This document shows, one piece after another, positions 1-8,827 of a stretch of DNA of 64,000 nt. The position numbers and the translations under genes are program-made. Below the pieces are notes generated by a model. It was not told where the DNA came from. It saw nothing but the letters and a program-made list of their open reading frames with translations, and did not search any database. This stretch comes from Acidobacteriota bacterium (GTDB taxonomy: Bacteria > Acidobacteriota > Thermoanaerobaculia > Thermoanaerobaculales > Thermoanaerobaculaceae). Position 1 is the stretch's first letter; each line of letters opens with the position of its first letter. The stretch lies in assembly GCA_016213675.1 (NCBI GenBank), contig JACQZW010000055.1, positions 1 through 64,000 on the forward strand, read 5' to 3'.

Positions 1-1
1 C

Positions 2-391
2 AAGGTGCGCTCGCCCATGCTGTTCTCGGTGGGCATGTACCTGCCGCTCGAGACGACGTTCGCCATCTTCGTCGGTGGGGTGATCCGCGGCATCGTCGAC
101 AAGATCCGCGACAAGCGGGGCTACAACGACGCGCAGAAGGCGCGGGTCGAGAATGCCGGGGTGCTGGTGGCGTCCGGCCTGATCGCCGGCGAGGGTCTCA
201 TGGGCCTGGTGATCGCCGGGGTCGTCGTGTCGCGGGCCGACAAGACGTTCCCGCAGCTCTCCGCCTTCATGGGCATCGCACCCTGGATGGCCATCGTCGC
301 CCTCGCCCTGCTGGCCGCGGCACTGGTGTTCGTGCCGCTGTCCAAGGCGGGTGCGGCGGACGAGCCGGCGCCGCCGACTGCGGTGATGTGA
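2..391 (+). CDS. OPT-family transporter, C-terminal fragment
   Basis: The gene enters from the left edge and only its last 129 codons are present. The piece has membrane segments, a conserved block reading LPLETTFAIFVGGVIRG, then a long hydrophobic helix over the last 40 residues and a short charged Ala/Pro-rich tail. That block and the two-helix end resemble the C-terminus of oligopeptide transporter (OPT) family proteins, which import peptides or metal chelates with protons. This is a family call from a fragment, so the substrate is unknown. A GC-rich hairpin lies about 90 bp after the stop. Confidence 0.7.
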   Translation, partial: KVRSPMLFSVGMYLPLETTFAIFVGGVIRGIVDKIRDKRGYNDAQKARVENAGVLVASGLIAGEGLMGLVIAGVVVSRADKTFPQLSAFMGIAPWMAIVALALLAAALVFVPLSKAGAADEPAPPTAVM

Positions 392-409
392 GCGTGCGGC
401 GCCGCAGCG

Positions 410-440
410 CATCGCGATCATCCCGAGCGCAGCGAGGGAT
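410..440. repeat. Short interspersed palindrome (ATCCCGAGCGCAGCGAGGGAT type)
   Basis: The segment reads atCATCCCGAGCGCAGCGAGGGATCCCG. The outer bases ATCCC and GGGAT can pair around GAGCGCAGCGA. It lies just after the OPT transporter. I know similar words from intergenic DNA of many GC-rich genomes, but this is the only copy I noticed in the window, so repeat status is inference. Confidence 0.4.
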
Positions 441-480
441 CCCGTTGCGCTTCGAGGTCGTCGACTAGGACGTAGGGCAC

Positions 481-508
481 GCGGGGCGGGGAGCGATCCC
501 CGCCCCGC
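481..508. terminator. GC-rich hairpin, 12-bp stem, GCGA loop
   Basis: A perfect 12-bp inverted repeat (GCGGGGCGGGGA / TCCCCGCCCCGC) encloses a GCGA tetraloop of GNRA type. It lies after the OPT gene and just before the glycosyltransferase start. There is no T-run, so it is not a classical intrinsic terminator. It belongs to the GGGA-loop-TCCC hairpin family seen at five other places in this window. Confidence 0.55.
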
Positions 509-521
509 TGTCTTTCCGCCG

Positions 522-1673
522 ATGCAAGACACCCCTCTCACCGTGCTCACCGTGATGGCCAACGCCTCGCTGCGTTCGTTCCGCGGGCGACTCGGGCTGG
601 CCACCGCGCGCGGGCTCGTCCGCCGGGGCCACACCGTCATGCTGGCCTCGCGCCCGGACCTGGAGCTGGCCGCCGCCTGCGCCGAGGTCGGCGTCGCCCA
701 CCTCGCCCTGCCGATGCCGCACGGCCTGGACCCCGGGTCCGTCGGAAGGCTCGCTAGGCTGGTCCGGGGCCAGGCGGTCGACGTGGTCCACGCCCACGGC
801 GCGGTGGCGCACTCGGTCGCGACCGGCGGCGTACTCCTCGGCGGACCGTGCGCCCTCCTCGTCGATCGCGAGAGCTCGTTCCGCCCGTCGTGGCCGCTCC
901 GCCTGGCCTGGGCCTCGCGCCGGGTGCGCCGCGTGATCGCCGACTGCGACGCCGTGCGCCGCGTGCTCCTGGCCAGCTCCCGCCTGGATCCGGGCAAGGT
1001 CGCCGTGGTGCCGCCGGCCGCCGACCCGGCGGTCTTCGACGCGTCCCGGGTCGAGCCCGGCATCGCGCGGCGCCACCTCGCCGTTCCCCCGGCGGCCCGC
1101 CTCGTCGGCCTCTTCGGCATGCGGGCGTGGCAGGGCTGGAAGGAGCTGCTCCAGGCCGTGGCGATGGCCCGGCACGAGATCGGCGACATCCATCTGGTCC
1201 TCGCCGGCTGTACGTCCCGCCGGCAGGTCGCCGCCGTCCTCCAGGTCGCCGCCGAGACCGGCCTGGCCGGCGCGGTCACGGCCGTCCGGTCGGATCACGA
1301 CCCGGCCGGCCTCCTGGCCGCCTGCGACGTGGTCGTCGATGCCTCCTGGGCAGGGACCTCGGTCGGCGCCGCGTTGCTGCCGGCGATGGCGTTGGGCCGT
1401 CCGGTCGCCGCCACCGCGCTGGCCGGGAACGTCGAGCTGGTCGCCGACGGCGAATCGGGGATTCTCGTGCCGCCGCGGGACACGGCGACGCTCGCGGCCG
1501 CCGTCGCCCGCCTGCTGCGCGACGGGGAGCTCGCCGCTCGCCTGGCGGCAGCCGGCCACGAACGTGCGGTCGGGCCTTTCTCCCTGGAACGGCGGCTCGA
1601 CGCCGTCGAGGCGGTCTACCGCGCCGCCGCGGCGGGCGACGACAACGGCGCCGTCACGCCCGCAGACACGTGA
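522..1673 (+). CDS. Glycosyltransferase family 4 (GT-B fold)
   Basis: The product has 383 residues and the two-domain layout of GT4 retaining glycosyltransferases. The N-terminal acceptor domain contains a GRLGLATARGLVRRGHTV stretch and a DVVHAHG motif near residue 88. The C-terminal donor-binding domain ends in the typical block PVAATALAGNVELVADGESG followed by LVPPRD. The expected role is sugar transfer in lipopolysaccharide or other envelope glycans; donor and acceptor cannot be read. No clear ribosome site precedes the ATG. Its 3' end overlaps the convergent yjbQ gene by 20 bp. Confidence 0.85.
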   Translation: MQDTPLTVLTVMANASLRSFRGRLGLATARGLVRRGHTVMLASRPDLELAAACAEVGVAHLALPMPHGLDPGSVGRLARLVRGQAVDVVHAHGAVAHSVATGGVLLGGPCALLVDRESSFRPSWPLRLAWASRRVRRVIADCDAVRRVLLASSRLDPGKVAVVPPAADPAVFDASRVEPGIARRHLAVPPAARLVGLFGMRAWQGWKELLQAVAMARHEIGDIHLVLAGCTSRRQVAAVLQVAAETGLAGAVTAVRSDHDPAGLLAACDVVVDASWAGTSVGAALLPAMALGRPVAATALAGNVELVADGESGILVPPRDTATLAAAVARLLRDGELAARLAAAGHERAVGPFSLERRLDAVEAVYRAAAAGDDNGAVTPADT

Positions 1674-2046
1674 CCCACACCTCCCGCTTGCGAGGGCCGT
1701 CGAGCTCCAGCAGGTAGACGCCCTGCCAGCGGCCGAGCGCGAGGTCACCGTCGGCGATCGGCACCAGCACCGAGGCCCCGACCAGCGTCGCCATCACGTG
1801 CGCGTCCGAGTTGCCCTCGGCGTGCTTCCACGGGACCCCCGGCAGCATGGCGGCGAGGGCGGCCAGGATGTCGTCGCCCACGTCGGGGTCGGCGTTCTCG
1901 TTGATCAGGACGGCAGCCGTGGTGTGCGGGATGAAGACGTGGCACATGCCCTCGGGGACCTCGCCCGCCGCCACGCTGCGCTGCACGAAGCTGGTGATGT
2001 CGACGAGCTGGCGGCGTCGCTGGGTCGCGACCTCGATCACGTCCAT
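1654..2046 (-). CDS. yjbQ: YjbQ / UPF0047 family protein
   Basis: The 130-residue product matches the compact UPF0047 (YjbQ) family. It has the HVFIPHTTAAVLINENADPDV block near residues 36-55, the KHAEGNSDAH motif near 75-84, the central LVGASVLVPI strand and the final GRWQGVYLLELDGPR strand. E. coli YjbQ has thiamine-phosphate synthase activity in vitro, but its physiological role is unsettled. The open frame continues far upstream as a shadow of the transglycosylase; the ATG at 2046 gives the normal family length. It overlaps the end of that upstream gene by 10 bp, so the two are probably co-transcribed. Confidence 0.9.
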   Translation of the reverse strand: MDVIEVATQRRRQLVDITSFVQRSVAAGEVPEGMCHVFIPHTTAAVLINENADPDVGDDILAALAAMLPGVPWKHAEGNSDAHVMATLVGASVLVPIADGDLALGRWQGVYLLELDGPRKREVWVTCLRA

Positions 2047-4082
2047 GGGTAAGGCTTCCCCTCCGGCCAGTAGAGCAGGCGATAGCCTTCGGCGAGCAGG
2101 GCGACGCGGTGCACGTAGTCGTGGGTCTCGGGGATCTCGAGCGACTCGACGAACTCGGGGCCGGCGCGCCGGCCGGATCGCTCCCACACCTCGCGGACCC
2201 GGCGCTCCCCGGCGTTGTAACAGGCCAGCGTCGGCGGCCACGAGCCGCCGAAGCCCTGCCGCCAGCGCGACAGCAGCAACGCGCCGATCGCGAGGTTGGC
2301 GCCGGGATCGGAGAGGTTCTTGCCCCAGCTCAGCGGCAGGCCAGCCTCGCGCACCAGCTCCCGGGCCGTGGAGGGGAGGAGCTGCGTCAGCCCGACCGCC
2401 CCGGCCGACGAGACCGCCTGGGGATTCCACGCCGACTCCTGACGCACGAGCCCGGCAAGGACCCACGGGGGAATCCTGGCGCGCGCCGCCGCCGCCTCGA
2501 CCTCGACCCGCCACGGCAGCGGCAGGTAGCGCTCGAGCAGCGCCCGGGACAGTCCGGTCCACGGCCCGCTGGTGAGGCGCGGCTCGCCGCGCACCAGGAG
2601 AGGAATGGCGTCGAGGGGCGGCAGGTCGCCGAGGGCCAGCAGCCCGAGCCACGCCGGTCCAGACCGCGTCGTGGCCTCGAGGTCGGCGCGCCAGGCCACC
2701 ACCGCGTCGGCGACCCTCCCCACGGCGAGCAGGTCCTCGGCCCACGGTGGCGGCTCCGGCAGGGGGGGGGCGCCCTCGGCGAGCGTCACGGGGACCCCGC
2801 GGCCCTGGCTGGCCCACTGGGCCGGCAGGTCGGGAAAGCCGGAGCCGGCCAGCTCCGCGAAGGCCTCCTGCCCGTTCGACAGCCGCGCCTGCCAGTACGC
2901 GGCCAACCGGCGACCACGCGTCGTCCCCCACGGGAGGGCGGCGGCACCGGCGGCGGCCCGGCCACGTTGGCCCTGGAGGAAGACGAACCGCCGCGCGACC
3001 CACTCCCAGCGCGGTTGAGCCGCGGCCTCCGGCCGGACCAGCCAGGTGGCGGCCTCCACCGCCTGACCGAGCTCGGAGAGCGCCTCGCCGTGCTGGAGGG
3101 CGATCCGTCCGGCCAGCGGGCCGTCGGCCCCGGCGAGCCTCGCGGCCTGCCGGGCACAACGCAGCGACTCCGTGAACTGCCGGGCCCGCTGCTCCCGGGG
3201 CCCACCCCAGGCGATCTGGCGGTAGGCGTCGGCCCGCTCGACCCACCCTTCGGCGCTGCGGTCGCCGAGGCGGGTCGCCCAGGCCAGCGCCTCGGACGAC
3301 CGTCGCAGCCTGAGCGCCGCCTGCGCCCCGACCAGCGCGCCCTCCCGGCCCGCCTGCCTGGCTGCGGCCAGCGCCGCGGCCGGCTCCCCCGCGTCGAGCC
3401 AGGCCCGCGCCTGGGCAGCCCACTCGTCGGCTGAGAACGACCCGGTGACCGAGCTCGGGGCGGTCCCCGGCAGGTAGGTGCGGACGCGGTGGGGAAACTC
3501 GACCGCCAGGGCGCGGGCCGCGGCCGCGGCGCCCGCCTGGCCGGCCCGGGCGCGCACTCCCAGTGCCCTGGCCCGCTCGTCGCCGCGCAACGAGGCCGGA
3601 TCGGGCAGGAGCCGCAGCGCGGCCGCGCCGGCGCCGCGCTGCAGTAGGCGATCGGCGGCGCGCACGGCGAGGCGGGCGCGCTCGTCGGCCGGCAGCCACC
3701 TCGCGTCGATCGCGGCTCGCCACGCCGGCTCGTCGGCGCTCGCTGCGGCCAGCGACTCCTCGAGCCGGCGCGCCGCCAGCCTGGCCCGACCGCCGGTCGG
3801 CGACGCCACCGCGAAGCCCGACAGGCCCGCACGGGCCGCCCCGGCGTCGCACGCGAACAGCCCCCACAGGAACCCGGCACGCCGACGCTCCGCGCTGTCG
3901 CCCTCGATGGCCACCCGGGCGAACGCCTGCGCCCGCTCGGCCGCACTGCCACGCGCCGCGAGCGCCGTGGCGAGTCGTGGGACGCGCTCCGGGTGCGCGC
4001 ACCCGCAGACCGCCAAGGAGACGAGGAAGAGCACCGGAACCAGGCGTCGCCCCGCGAGGCCGAGCTTCCGGGGCAGCCACAC
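2037..4082 (-). CDS. slt: Soluble lytic murein transglycosylase, lipoprotein
   Basis: The product has 681 residues. A signal sequence with a hydrophobic run (LVPVLFLVSLAVCGC) ends in a plausible lipobox cysteine, so it is probably an outer-membrane or periplasmic lipoprotein. An Ala/Arg-rich, mostly helical repeat region of about 480 residues follows, as in Slt70-type enzymes. The catalytic SLT domain is at the C-terminus: LVRQESAWNPQAVSSAGAVG holds the catalytic Glu, followed by GLTQLLPSTA and LACYNAGERRV. It cleaves peptidoglycan to 1,6-anhydromuropeptides. I chose the GTG at 4082 because it begins the signal peptide; upstream starts would run into the neighbouring gene. Confidence 0.88.
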   Translation of the reverse strand: MWLPRKLGLAGRRLVPVLFLVSLAVCGCAHPERVPRLATALAARGSAAERAQAFARVAIEGDSAERRRAGFLWGLFACDAGAARAGLSGFAVASPTGGRARLAARRLEESLAAASADEPAWRAAIDARWLPADERARLAVRAADRLLQRGAGAAALRLLPDPASLRGDERARALGVRARAGQAGAAAAARALAVEFPHRVRTYLPGTAPSSVTGSFSADEWAAQARAWLDAGEPAAALAAARQAGREGALVGAQAALRLRRSSEALAWATRLGDRSAEGWVERADAYRQIAWGGPREQRARQFTESLRCARQAARLAGADGPLAGRIALQHGEALSELGQAVEAATWLVRPEAAAQPRWEWVARRFVFLQGQRGRAAAGAAALPWGTTRGRRLAAYWQARLSNGQEAFAELAGSGFPDLPAQWASQGRGVPVTLAEGAPPLPEPPPWAEDLLAVGRVADAVVAWRADLEATTRSGPAWLGLLALGDLPPLDAIPLLVRGEPRLTSGPWTGLSRALLERYLPLPWRVEVEAAAARARIPPWVLAGLVRQESAWNPQAVSSAGAVGLTQLLPSTARELVREAGLPLSWGKNLSDPGANLAIGALLLSRWRQGFGGSWPPTLACYNAGERRVREVWERSGRRAGPEFVESLEIPETHDYVHRVALLAEGYRLLYWPEGKPYPWT

Positions 4083-4155
4083 GTCCTCTGATACGCGAGG
4101 GCCGCCCGAGCTCGGGCGGCCGGATGCGACTGGCGGGTTCACTCGAGCGCGGCGC

Positions 4156-5364
4156 TCAGAGACCGAGGGCGTCGTTGTCTCCATCGGCGAGAATACGCAC
4201 CAGCTCGTCGAAGAAGTAGTTGCTCTGGGCCCGTACTTCACCGGGGACGCGCTGCTCGAACATCTCGCGCGACCGATCGATGTCCTCCTTGAGGCGCCGG
4301 TAGATGTCTCGGGTCTGCCGCCCCTCGATGACGGCCTGCTCGTTGTAGAGCCGGATCTCGGACACCAGCAGGCGGGCGAAGCGTTTCGCCTCCTCGTGCT
4401 TGCGGTCCTCGTCCGGGGTCCGGGCCGGCATCACCGGCGCGACCGGCACCTTGAGCTGGACCGTGGCACCCGAGTCCACGACCGGCGGCATCGCCCCCGG
4501 TGGAACCGTGATCTCCGGGACGGGCGCCGGCTCCTCTTCAGGCGGCATCGCGAAGGCGACGTCCTCCGCACCGGACGGCTCCGGCTCGGGCGGTGCGACG
4601 ACGGGCACCGGCTCCATGAGCTCGGCGTCGAGCAGCGCGGCGGTGGGCACCGTCGGCCGCACCTGGAGCGTCTCGAGCATCAGGCCGGTTGCGTACGTGA
4701 GGAGCTGGACCATCTGCGGGGCGAAGGCATCCTCGCCCGCGACCGCGATCAGCGCTCCGACGATCTTGCCGCGCAGCGACATCGGCACCGCGAGGGCGCG
4801 GCGCCCATCGCCCAGCCAGCCGGCGAGCCCCGGATCGACCGCGACGTGAGCCAGGACCGGGACACCGGCGGCCACCCGCGCCAGCGCCGGAGAGTCGGCG
4901 AGCGACCCGCGCCAGCCGCGCACCGGGTCGCCGCCCGCGAAGCCGGCACCGGCCCAGCCGGCGACTTGCCCCTCGCGGAAAACGACGATGGCCCGCTCCG
5001 CGCAGAACGGCTCGACCTGGCGCAGGAGCTCCTGGAGGACCTCGGACTGCGCGCGGCCGGCGTCCAGGCGACGCAGGCCGGCGAGATCGAACGACGGCGC
5101 GGCCGCGACGGGAGGAGCCGGCTCGGCCTTGGGCCTGACCGCTTCGATCAGCGTCTGCTCGAGCTCGGCCAGCCGGTGGTGAAAGGGGGCGAGGGGGAGG
5201 AGCGCCTCGAGGTCGGGCGGGATGATGAGGTCCAGCTCGCCGACGGAGCGGGCCGCCGCCTCCCGGATCTGACTGGCCGCCGCATCCAGCTTGGCCCGGA
5301 TCAACCCGACCGCGCGCTCACGCGTCTCGTGGAGCTCGGCGAGTACGGCATCACGCTCGTCCAT
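4156..5364 (-). CDS. GAF-like domain protein of unknown function
   Basis: The product has 402 residues and no recognised specific family. Residues 1-75 are charged and helical (a likely coiled coil). Residues about 95-235 look like a GAF-type sensor fold, with a typical LAVPMSLRGKIVGALIAVAG strand-turn-strand block. A Pro/Glu-rich linker follows. The last 95 residues are charged helix (DRKHEEAKRFARLLVSEIRL...) and end in DALGL. The start is fixed by GGGAGGA seven bases before ATG 5364. A TTGACA-18-GATAAT promoter lies directly upstream. A cytoplasmic sensory or scaffold role is a guess from the fold. Confidence 0.75.
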   Translation of the reverse strand: MDERDAVLAELHETRERAVGLIRAKLDAAASQIREAAARSVGELDLIIPPDLEALLPLAPFHHRLAELEQTLIEAVRPKAEPAPPVAAAPSFDLAGLRRLDAGRAQSEVLQELLRQVEPFCAERAIVVFREGQVAGWAGAGFAGGDPVRGWRGSLADSPALARVAAGVPVLAHVAVDPGLAGWLGDGRRALAVPMSLRGKIVGALIAVAGEDAFAPQMVQLLTYATGLMLETLQVRPTVPTAALLDAELMEPVPVVAPPEPEPSGAEDVAFAMPPEEEPAPVPEITVPPGAMPPVVDSGATVQLKVPVAPVMPARTPDEDRKHEEAKRFARLLVSEIRLYNEQAVIEGRQTRDIYRRLKEDIDRSREMFEQRVPGEVRAQSNYFFDELVRILADGDNDALGL

Positions 5365-5392
5365 GGATTCCTCCCTGCTCGTCCAGACAAGC

Positions 5393-5422
5393 ATTATCAG
5401 CACCCCGCGCAAACCATGTCAA
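5393..5422 (-). promoter_or_regulatory. Sigma-70-type promoter for the GAF-like gene
   Basis: Reading the minus strand, TTGACA (5422-5417), an 18-bp spacer and GATAAT (5398-5393) form a near-consensus promoter. Transcription would begin near 5386, 22 bases before the start codon. Confidence 0.7.
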
Positions 5423-5437
5423 GGAAAACGCGCCGGC

Positions 5438-5466
5438 TTGCGGCCTGCTCGAGCCTTGCGTACCCT
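5438..5466 (+). promoter_or_regulatory. Sigma-70-type promoter for the small lipoprotein
   Basis: TTGCGG (5438-5443), a 17-bp spacer and TACCCT (5461-5466) precede the GTG start at 5485 by 18 bases. It is divergent from the promoter at 5393-5422. Confidence 0.6.
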
Positions 5467-5484
5467 TGAGTTTGGGGGGATGGC

Positions 5485-6012
5485 GTGCGACGTCGATCGG
5501 CTGGCCTCCTGATCCTGGTCGCCGTGCTCGTCACGGCGTGTTCGGCGCCCGACGGGGACGACCCGGTGGTCGGGCGCCTCGAAGAGCTGCGGACGGCGCG
5601 CGCGGGCCTCGCGGACGCCCGGAGGGGTCTGGCGGCGGCCGAGGCCGGCGGGGACGACGACGCGGCGACGCGAGGGCGCGTGGTCGAGGCGAGGGCCGCG
5701 TTCGAGCGTGCCTACCGCCGGTACCAGTCGCTGCTCGCCGCGTTTCTCGAGAACGCCCTGACCGAGCGGCCCCGGGCCGCTTCGACGCGGGACGCGTTGT
5801 CGTGGTACACCGACGAGGCCGTCATCAACGCCCGCGAGACGCTGGCCCGCGGGGGCGATCCCGCGCGGGTCGAGAGCTCACTCGCCACCGTGGTCCGCTA
5901 CCACGACCTGGCCGGCGTAACGCTCCCGCCAGCCCTCGCCCGAGTGCGCGCGGATGCCCGCCAGGCGGCGCGCGGACGCACCACCCAGGCGGCGCCCCCG
6001 GCCGGCCGATGA
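5485..6012 (+). CDS. Small lipoprotein of unknown function
   Basis: The product has 175 residues. A basic start (MRRRS) and hydrophobic run lead to the lipobox LVTAC, so the mature protein should be lipid-anchored at Cys19. The rest is mostly helical and Ala/Arg-rich, with aromatic spots around RAYRRYQSLLAAFLENAL and LSWYTDEAVINARETLA. The GTG start is supported by GGGGGGAT just upstream and by the promoter at 5438. I do not recognise a family. Confidence 0.75.
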   Translation: MRRRSAGLLILVAVLVTACSAPDGDDPVVGRLEELRTARAGLADARRGLAAAEAGGDDDAATRGRVVEARAAFERAYRRYQSLLAAFLENALTERPRAASTRDALSWYTDEAVINARETLARGGDPARVESSLATVVRYHDLAGVTLPPALARVRADARQAARGRTTQAAPPAGR

Positions 6013-6043
6013 CCGCGGCTCTAGCATCGTCAACGGTTCGCGC

Positions 6044-6072
6044 TTGACCGCATCGCCGTGATTTGCTACGTT
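6044..6072 (+). promoter_or_regulatory. Extended -10 promoter of the rpsU-mutS2-dnaG-rpoD operon
   Basis: TTGACC (6044-6049), a 17-bp spacer and TACGTT (6067-6072) are visible. A TGC directly before the -10 box makes an extended -10. The next gene is rpsU at 6147, giving a leader of about 70 bases. Confidence 0.6.
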
Positions 6073-6146
6073 TCTATTCCTTTTGTGTCATGGCGCGTCC
6101 GCGCATCGCGCGGCACTCGGCGCACGGAGGGAGGTGAAGGCGAGCA

Positions 6147-6359
6147 ATGCCCACGACGGTCCACGTTCGTGACAACGAATCGTTCGAGCAAGCGCTGCGG
6201 CGGTTCAAGCGGAAGTGCGAGAAGGCCGGCGTGCTGTCCGAGATCAAGAAGCGGCAGCACTACGAGAAGCCCAGCGTGAAGCGTAAGCGCAAGCTCATCC
6301 AGGCTCGCAAGAAGCTCCTCCGTAAACTCGCCCAACAGAGGAAGGCCGGACTCCTGTAG
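6147..6359 (+). CDS. rpsU: Small ribosomal subunit protein bS21
   Basis: The 70-residue basic protein begins [20 protein letters not shown] and continues [20 protein letters not shown], the standard bS21 sequence, with the usual KRKRKL basic tail. bS21 is part of the 30S platform near the anti-Shine-Dalgarno helix. A GGAGGTGAAGG ribosome site precedes it. It is the first gene of a macromolecular-synthesis operon and is followed after 11 bp by mutS2. Confidence 0.97.
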   Translation: MPTTVHVRDNESFEQALRRFKRKCEKAGVLSEIKKRQHYEKPSVKRKRKLIQARKKLLRKLAQQRKAGLL

Positions 6360-6370
6360 CCCTCCGAGCA

Positions 6371-8710
6371 ATGTCTGACTCACGAGCGGCGCTCGAATTC
6401 GACCGCGTCCAGCAACTCGTCGCGGCCTTCGCCCGCAGCGCCCGCGGACGTTCCGAAGTCCTCGCGACCCTTCCCCGGTTCGAACCCGGCGAAGGGTCGC
6501 GGCGCGTTCGGCTCGCGCGAGAGCTCGCCGACGTCGTGGCCGTCGCGGGTCCGCTGCCCTTCTCCGGGCTCGATCACGCCGGCCTGCTGGAGACGACCGC
6601 CACGGGCGGCGTCGAGCCGGCCGACCTCCTGGCCCTGATGGGCCTGCTGCGCGGCATCATCGAGGTGCGCACCGCCCTCGAGGCGGTCCGGCTCGGCCCC
6701 GAGCTCTCGCAGCACGTCGCCGGGCTGCCCCACCTCGACGCGTTCCTGACCTACTGCGAACAGCGGCTCGGCCCCGACGGCGAGGTCCTCGACACCGCCA
6801 GCCCCGCCCTCGCGCAGGCGCGCTCGGCCCGCGAGCGCCACCGGCGGGGGATCCTCGCCACCCTCGACCGGCTGCGCCGGACGCACTCCGGGCTTACCGC
6901 GCCGTTCACAGTGCGCCGCGACCGCTACTGCCTGCCGGTCCCGACAGGCGAGCGGCAGGCCGTGCCCGGCCTCGTCCTCGACGCCTCGGCCACCGGCGCG
7001 ACCGTGTTCGTCGAGCCGTTCGAAGTGGTCGAGGTCAACAACGCCCTGGCCGAGGCCACCGCCCGGGTCGTCGAGGAGGAGCGGCGCGTCCTCGCCGAGA
7101 TGGCCGCGGCCTTCGCCCGGCGGCGCGACGAGCTGCTCGAGGCCGCGCGGGTGCTCACCACGCTCGATGCCGCCCAGGCCCGCCTCCTCTTCGGCGAGGC
7201 CTCCGGGGGCGTGCTGCTCGACCCCGCGCCCGGCGCGAGCTTCCGGCTCTCGCGGGCTCGCCACCCGCTCCTCGACCCGGCCCTCGCCGAGCTGCGCCGG
7301 GACGTCCTCGGCGAGGCCGGCAACACCCGCCCGATCGTGCCCCTCGACTTCGAGTTCCCCGCCGACGGGCGGGTGGTCCTCCTCTCCGGACCGAACGCCG
7401 GGGGCAAGACCGTCGCCCTCAAGACGATCGGCCTGGCGACCCTGATGGCGGACGCCGGGATCCCGGTGCTCGCCGAGGAGGGCAGCACCCTGCCCCGGCT
7501 CGACCGGGTGTGGTGCCACATCGGCGACGAGCAGAGCCTGTTCTCCGACCTCTCGACCTTCACCGGCGCGATGCAGGCCACCGCGCGCATCCTCGCCGCC
7601 GCCGGCCCGGAGACCCTGGTGCTCTACGACGAGCTGGGCGCCGGCACCGATCCCGAGGAGGGCGCCGCCCTGGCCGCCGCCCTGCTCGAGGAGCTCGTCC
7701 GGTCGTCCTGCTGGGCGGTGGCCACCGGCCATCTCGTGACGGTGGCGGCGCACGTCGAGCAGCTCCCTGGCGCGGCCAACGCCGCGATGGGCTACGACGA
7801 GGCGACCGGGCGACCGACCTACCGTTTCGTGGCCGGGCTGCCGGGACGCTCGCGCGGCCTCGACATCGCCGCCGCCTGCGGCGTCCCGCCGCGACTCGTC
7901 GCCAGGGCCCGCTCCATGCTGTCGCAGGCCTACCTCGCCCTCGACACCCACCTCGCCCGCCTCGACCGCGAACGCGAGGCGTACCTGCACGAGCAGGCCG
8001 CGTTGGCCGCCCGCCAGGCGGAGGCCGAGGCGGCGCGGGTGCGCCTCGACGAGGAGCGCGACCGCCTCGAGGCCGAGCGCCGCCGCCTCCACGACGCCCT
8101 CGCCGTGGAGCGGGAGAAGCTTCGCCGCACCGCCTCCGAACGGCTCGACGCGGTGCTCGCCGAGATCGCGGCCGCCCGGGAGCGCGGCGAGCTCCCCGGC
8201 AAGCGGCGTCAAGCCACGTTGCGCCGGGCCGCCGCCATCGAGGAGGCGCCGCGCGACGCCGCGACCGCCGCCGGGCCGCTCGCCGTCGGCTCCCGGGTCC
8301 GGCCGGTTGGCTCGAGGACCGTCGGCACGGTCGGGCGGGTCGTCGGCGACCGCGTCGAGGTGCTCCTCGGCGGCAAGCGCCTGTGGGTCGAGGCGTCTGC
8401 CTGCGAGCCGGTGAGTGCGGCGGCCACTCCGCCCCCGCCGGCGACCATCGTCCCCGCCGCGGACGAGTCAGCGCTCGAGCTCAAGCTCATCGGGCTCGCC
8501 GAGGACGAGGCCCGCGAGGAGCTCGAGCGCTTCCTCGACCGCGCCCTCCTGGGAGGGCTGCGCGGCATCCGGGTCGTGCACGGTCACGGCTCCGGCGTCC
8601 TGCGCCGGATGGTCCGCGAGGTGCTTTCCCGCCACACCGCCGTCGTGAGCTTCTCGCACCCCCCGCAGATGCGTGGCGGCACCGGCGTCACCGAGGCGGA
8701 GCTCGAATGA
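6371..8710 (+). CDS. mutS2: Endonuclease MutS2 with Smr domain
   Basis: The product has 779 residues, the usual MutS2 length. The MutS-type core has a Walker A (SGPNAGGKTVALK) near residue 337 and a Walker B/signature block (LVLYDELGAGTDPEEGAAL) near 415. A long charged coiled coil follows (about 520-620), then a KOW-like linker. The C-terminal Smr nuclease domain (about 700-775) contains RVVHGHGSGVLR. Known MutS2 proteins act on recombination intermediates or on collided ribosomes. Its place between rpsU and dnaG is unusual next to the classic operon. A heptanucleotide repeat element begins one base after its stop codon. Confidence 0.96.
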   Translation: MSDSRAALEFDRVQQLVAAFARSARGRSEVLATLPRFEPGEGSRRVRLARELADVVAVAGPLPFSGLDHAGLLETTATGGVEPADLLALMGLLRGIIEVRTALEAVRLGPELSQHVAGLPHLDAFLTYCEQRLGPDGEVLDTASPALAQARSARERHRRGILATLDRLRRTHSGLTAPFTVRRDRYCLPVPTGERQAVPGLVLDASATGATVFVEPFEVVEVNNALAEATARVVEEERRVLAEMAAAFARRRDELLEAARVLTTLDAAQARLLFGEASGGVLLDPAPGASFRLSRARHPLLDPALAELRRDVLGEAGNTRPIVPLDFEFPADGRVVLLSGPNAGGKTVALKTIGLATLMADAGIPVLAEEGSTLPRLDRVWCHIGDEQSLFSDLSTFTGAMQATARILAAAGPETLVLYDELGAGTDPEEGAALAAALLEELVRSSCWAVATGHLVTVAAHVEQLPGAANAAMGYDEATGRPTYRFVAGLPGRSRGLDIAAACGVPPRLVARARSMLSQAYLALDTHLARLDREREAYLHEQAALAARQAEAEAARVRLDEERDRLEAERRRLHDALAVEREKLRRTASERLDAVLAEIAAARERGELPGKRRQATLRRAAAIEEAPRDAATAAGPLAVGSRVRPVGSRTVGTVGRVVGDRVEVLLGGKRLWVEASACEPVSAAATPPPPATIVPAADESALELKLIGLAEDEAREELERFLDRALLGGLRGIRVVHGHGSGVLRRMVREVLSRHTAVVSFSHPPQMRGGTGVTEAELE

Positions 8711-8711
8711 A

Positions 8712-8822
8712 GAAGTCAGGGGTGAGCGGAGAGGGGAGAGGGGAGAGGAAAGCCAGCGGGAACTGTCCCAAGGCTCCTCACTCTCCCCTCTTCCCTCTTC
8801 CCTCTCCCCCGGCCGGGCGGGT
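8712..8822. repeat. Heptanucleotide-armed palindrome between mutS2 and dnaG
   Basis: A purine arm (GGAGAGGGGAGAGGGGAGAGG, unit GGGGAGA) at about 8727-8747 faces a pyrimidine arm (CTCCCCTCTTCCCTCTTCCC, unit CTTCCCT) at about 8780-8805. A GGCCGGGCGGGTGGG core follows. The element starts with GAAGTCAGGGG one base after the mutS2 stop. The same 11 bases open the element after rnhA. The RNA or single-stranded DNA could fold into an imperfect hairpin with a loop of about 30 bases. It lies inside the transcription unit. Confidence 0.75.
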
Positions 8823-8827
8823 GGGCT

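Noticed and set aside
1654..4080. 808-codon frame that would fuse an upstream protein to YjbQ
   Set aside because: Only the last 130 codons match YjbQ. The rest is a shadow of the lytic transglycosylase in another frame.
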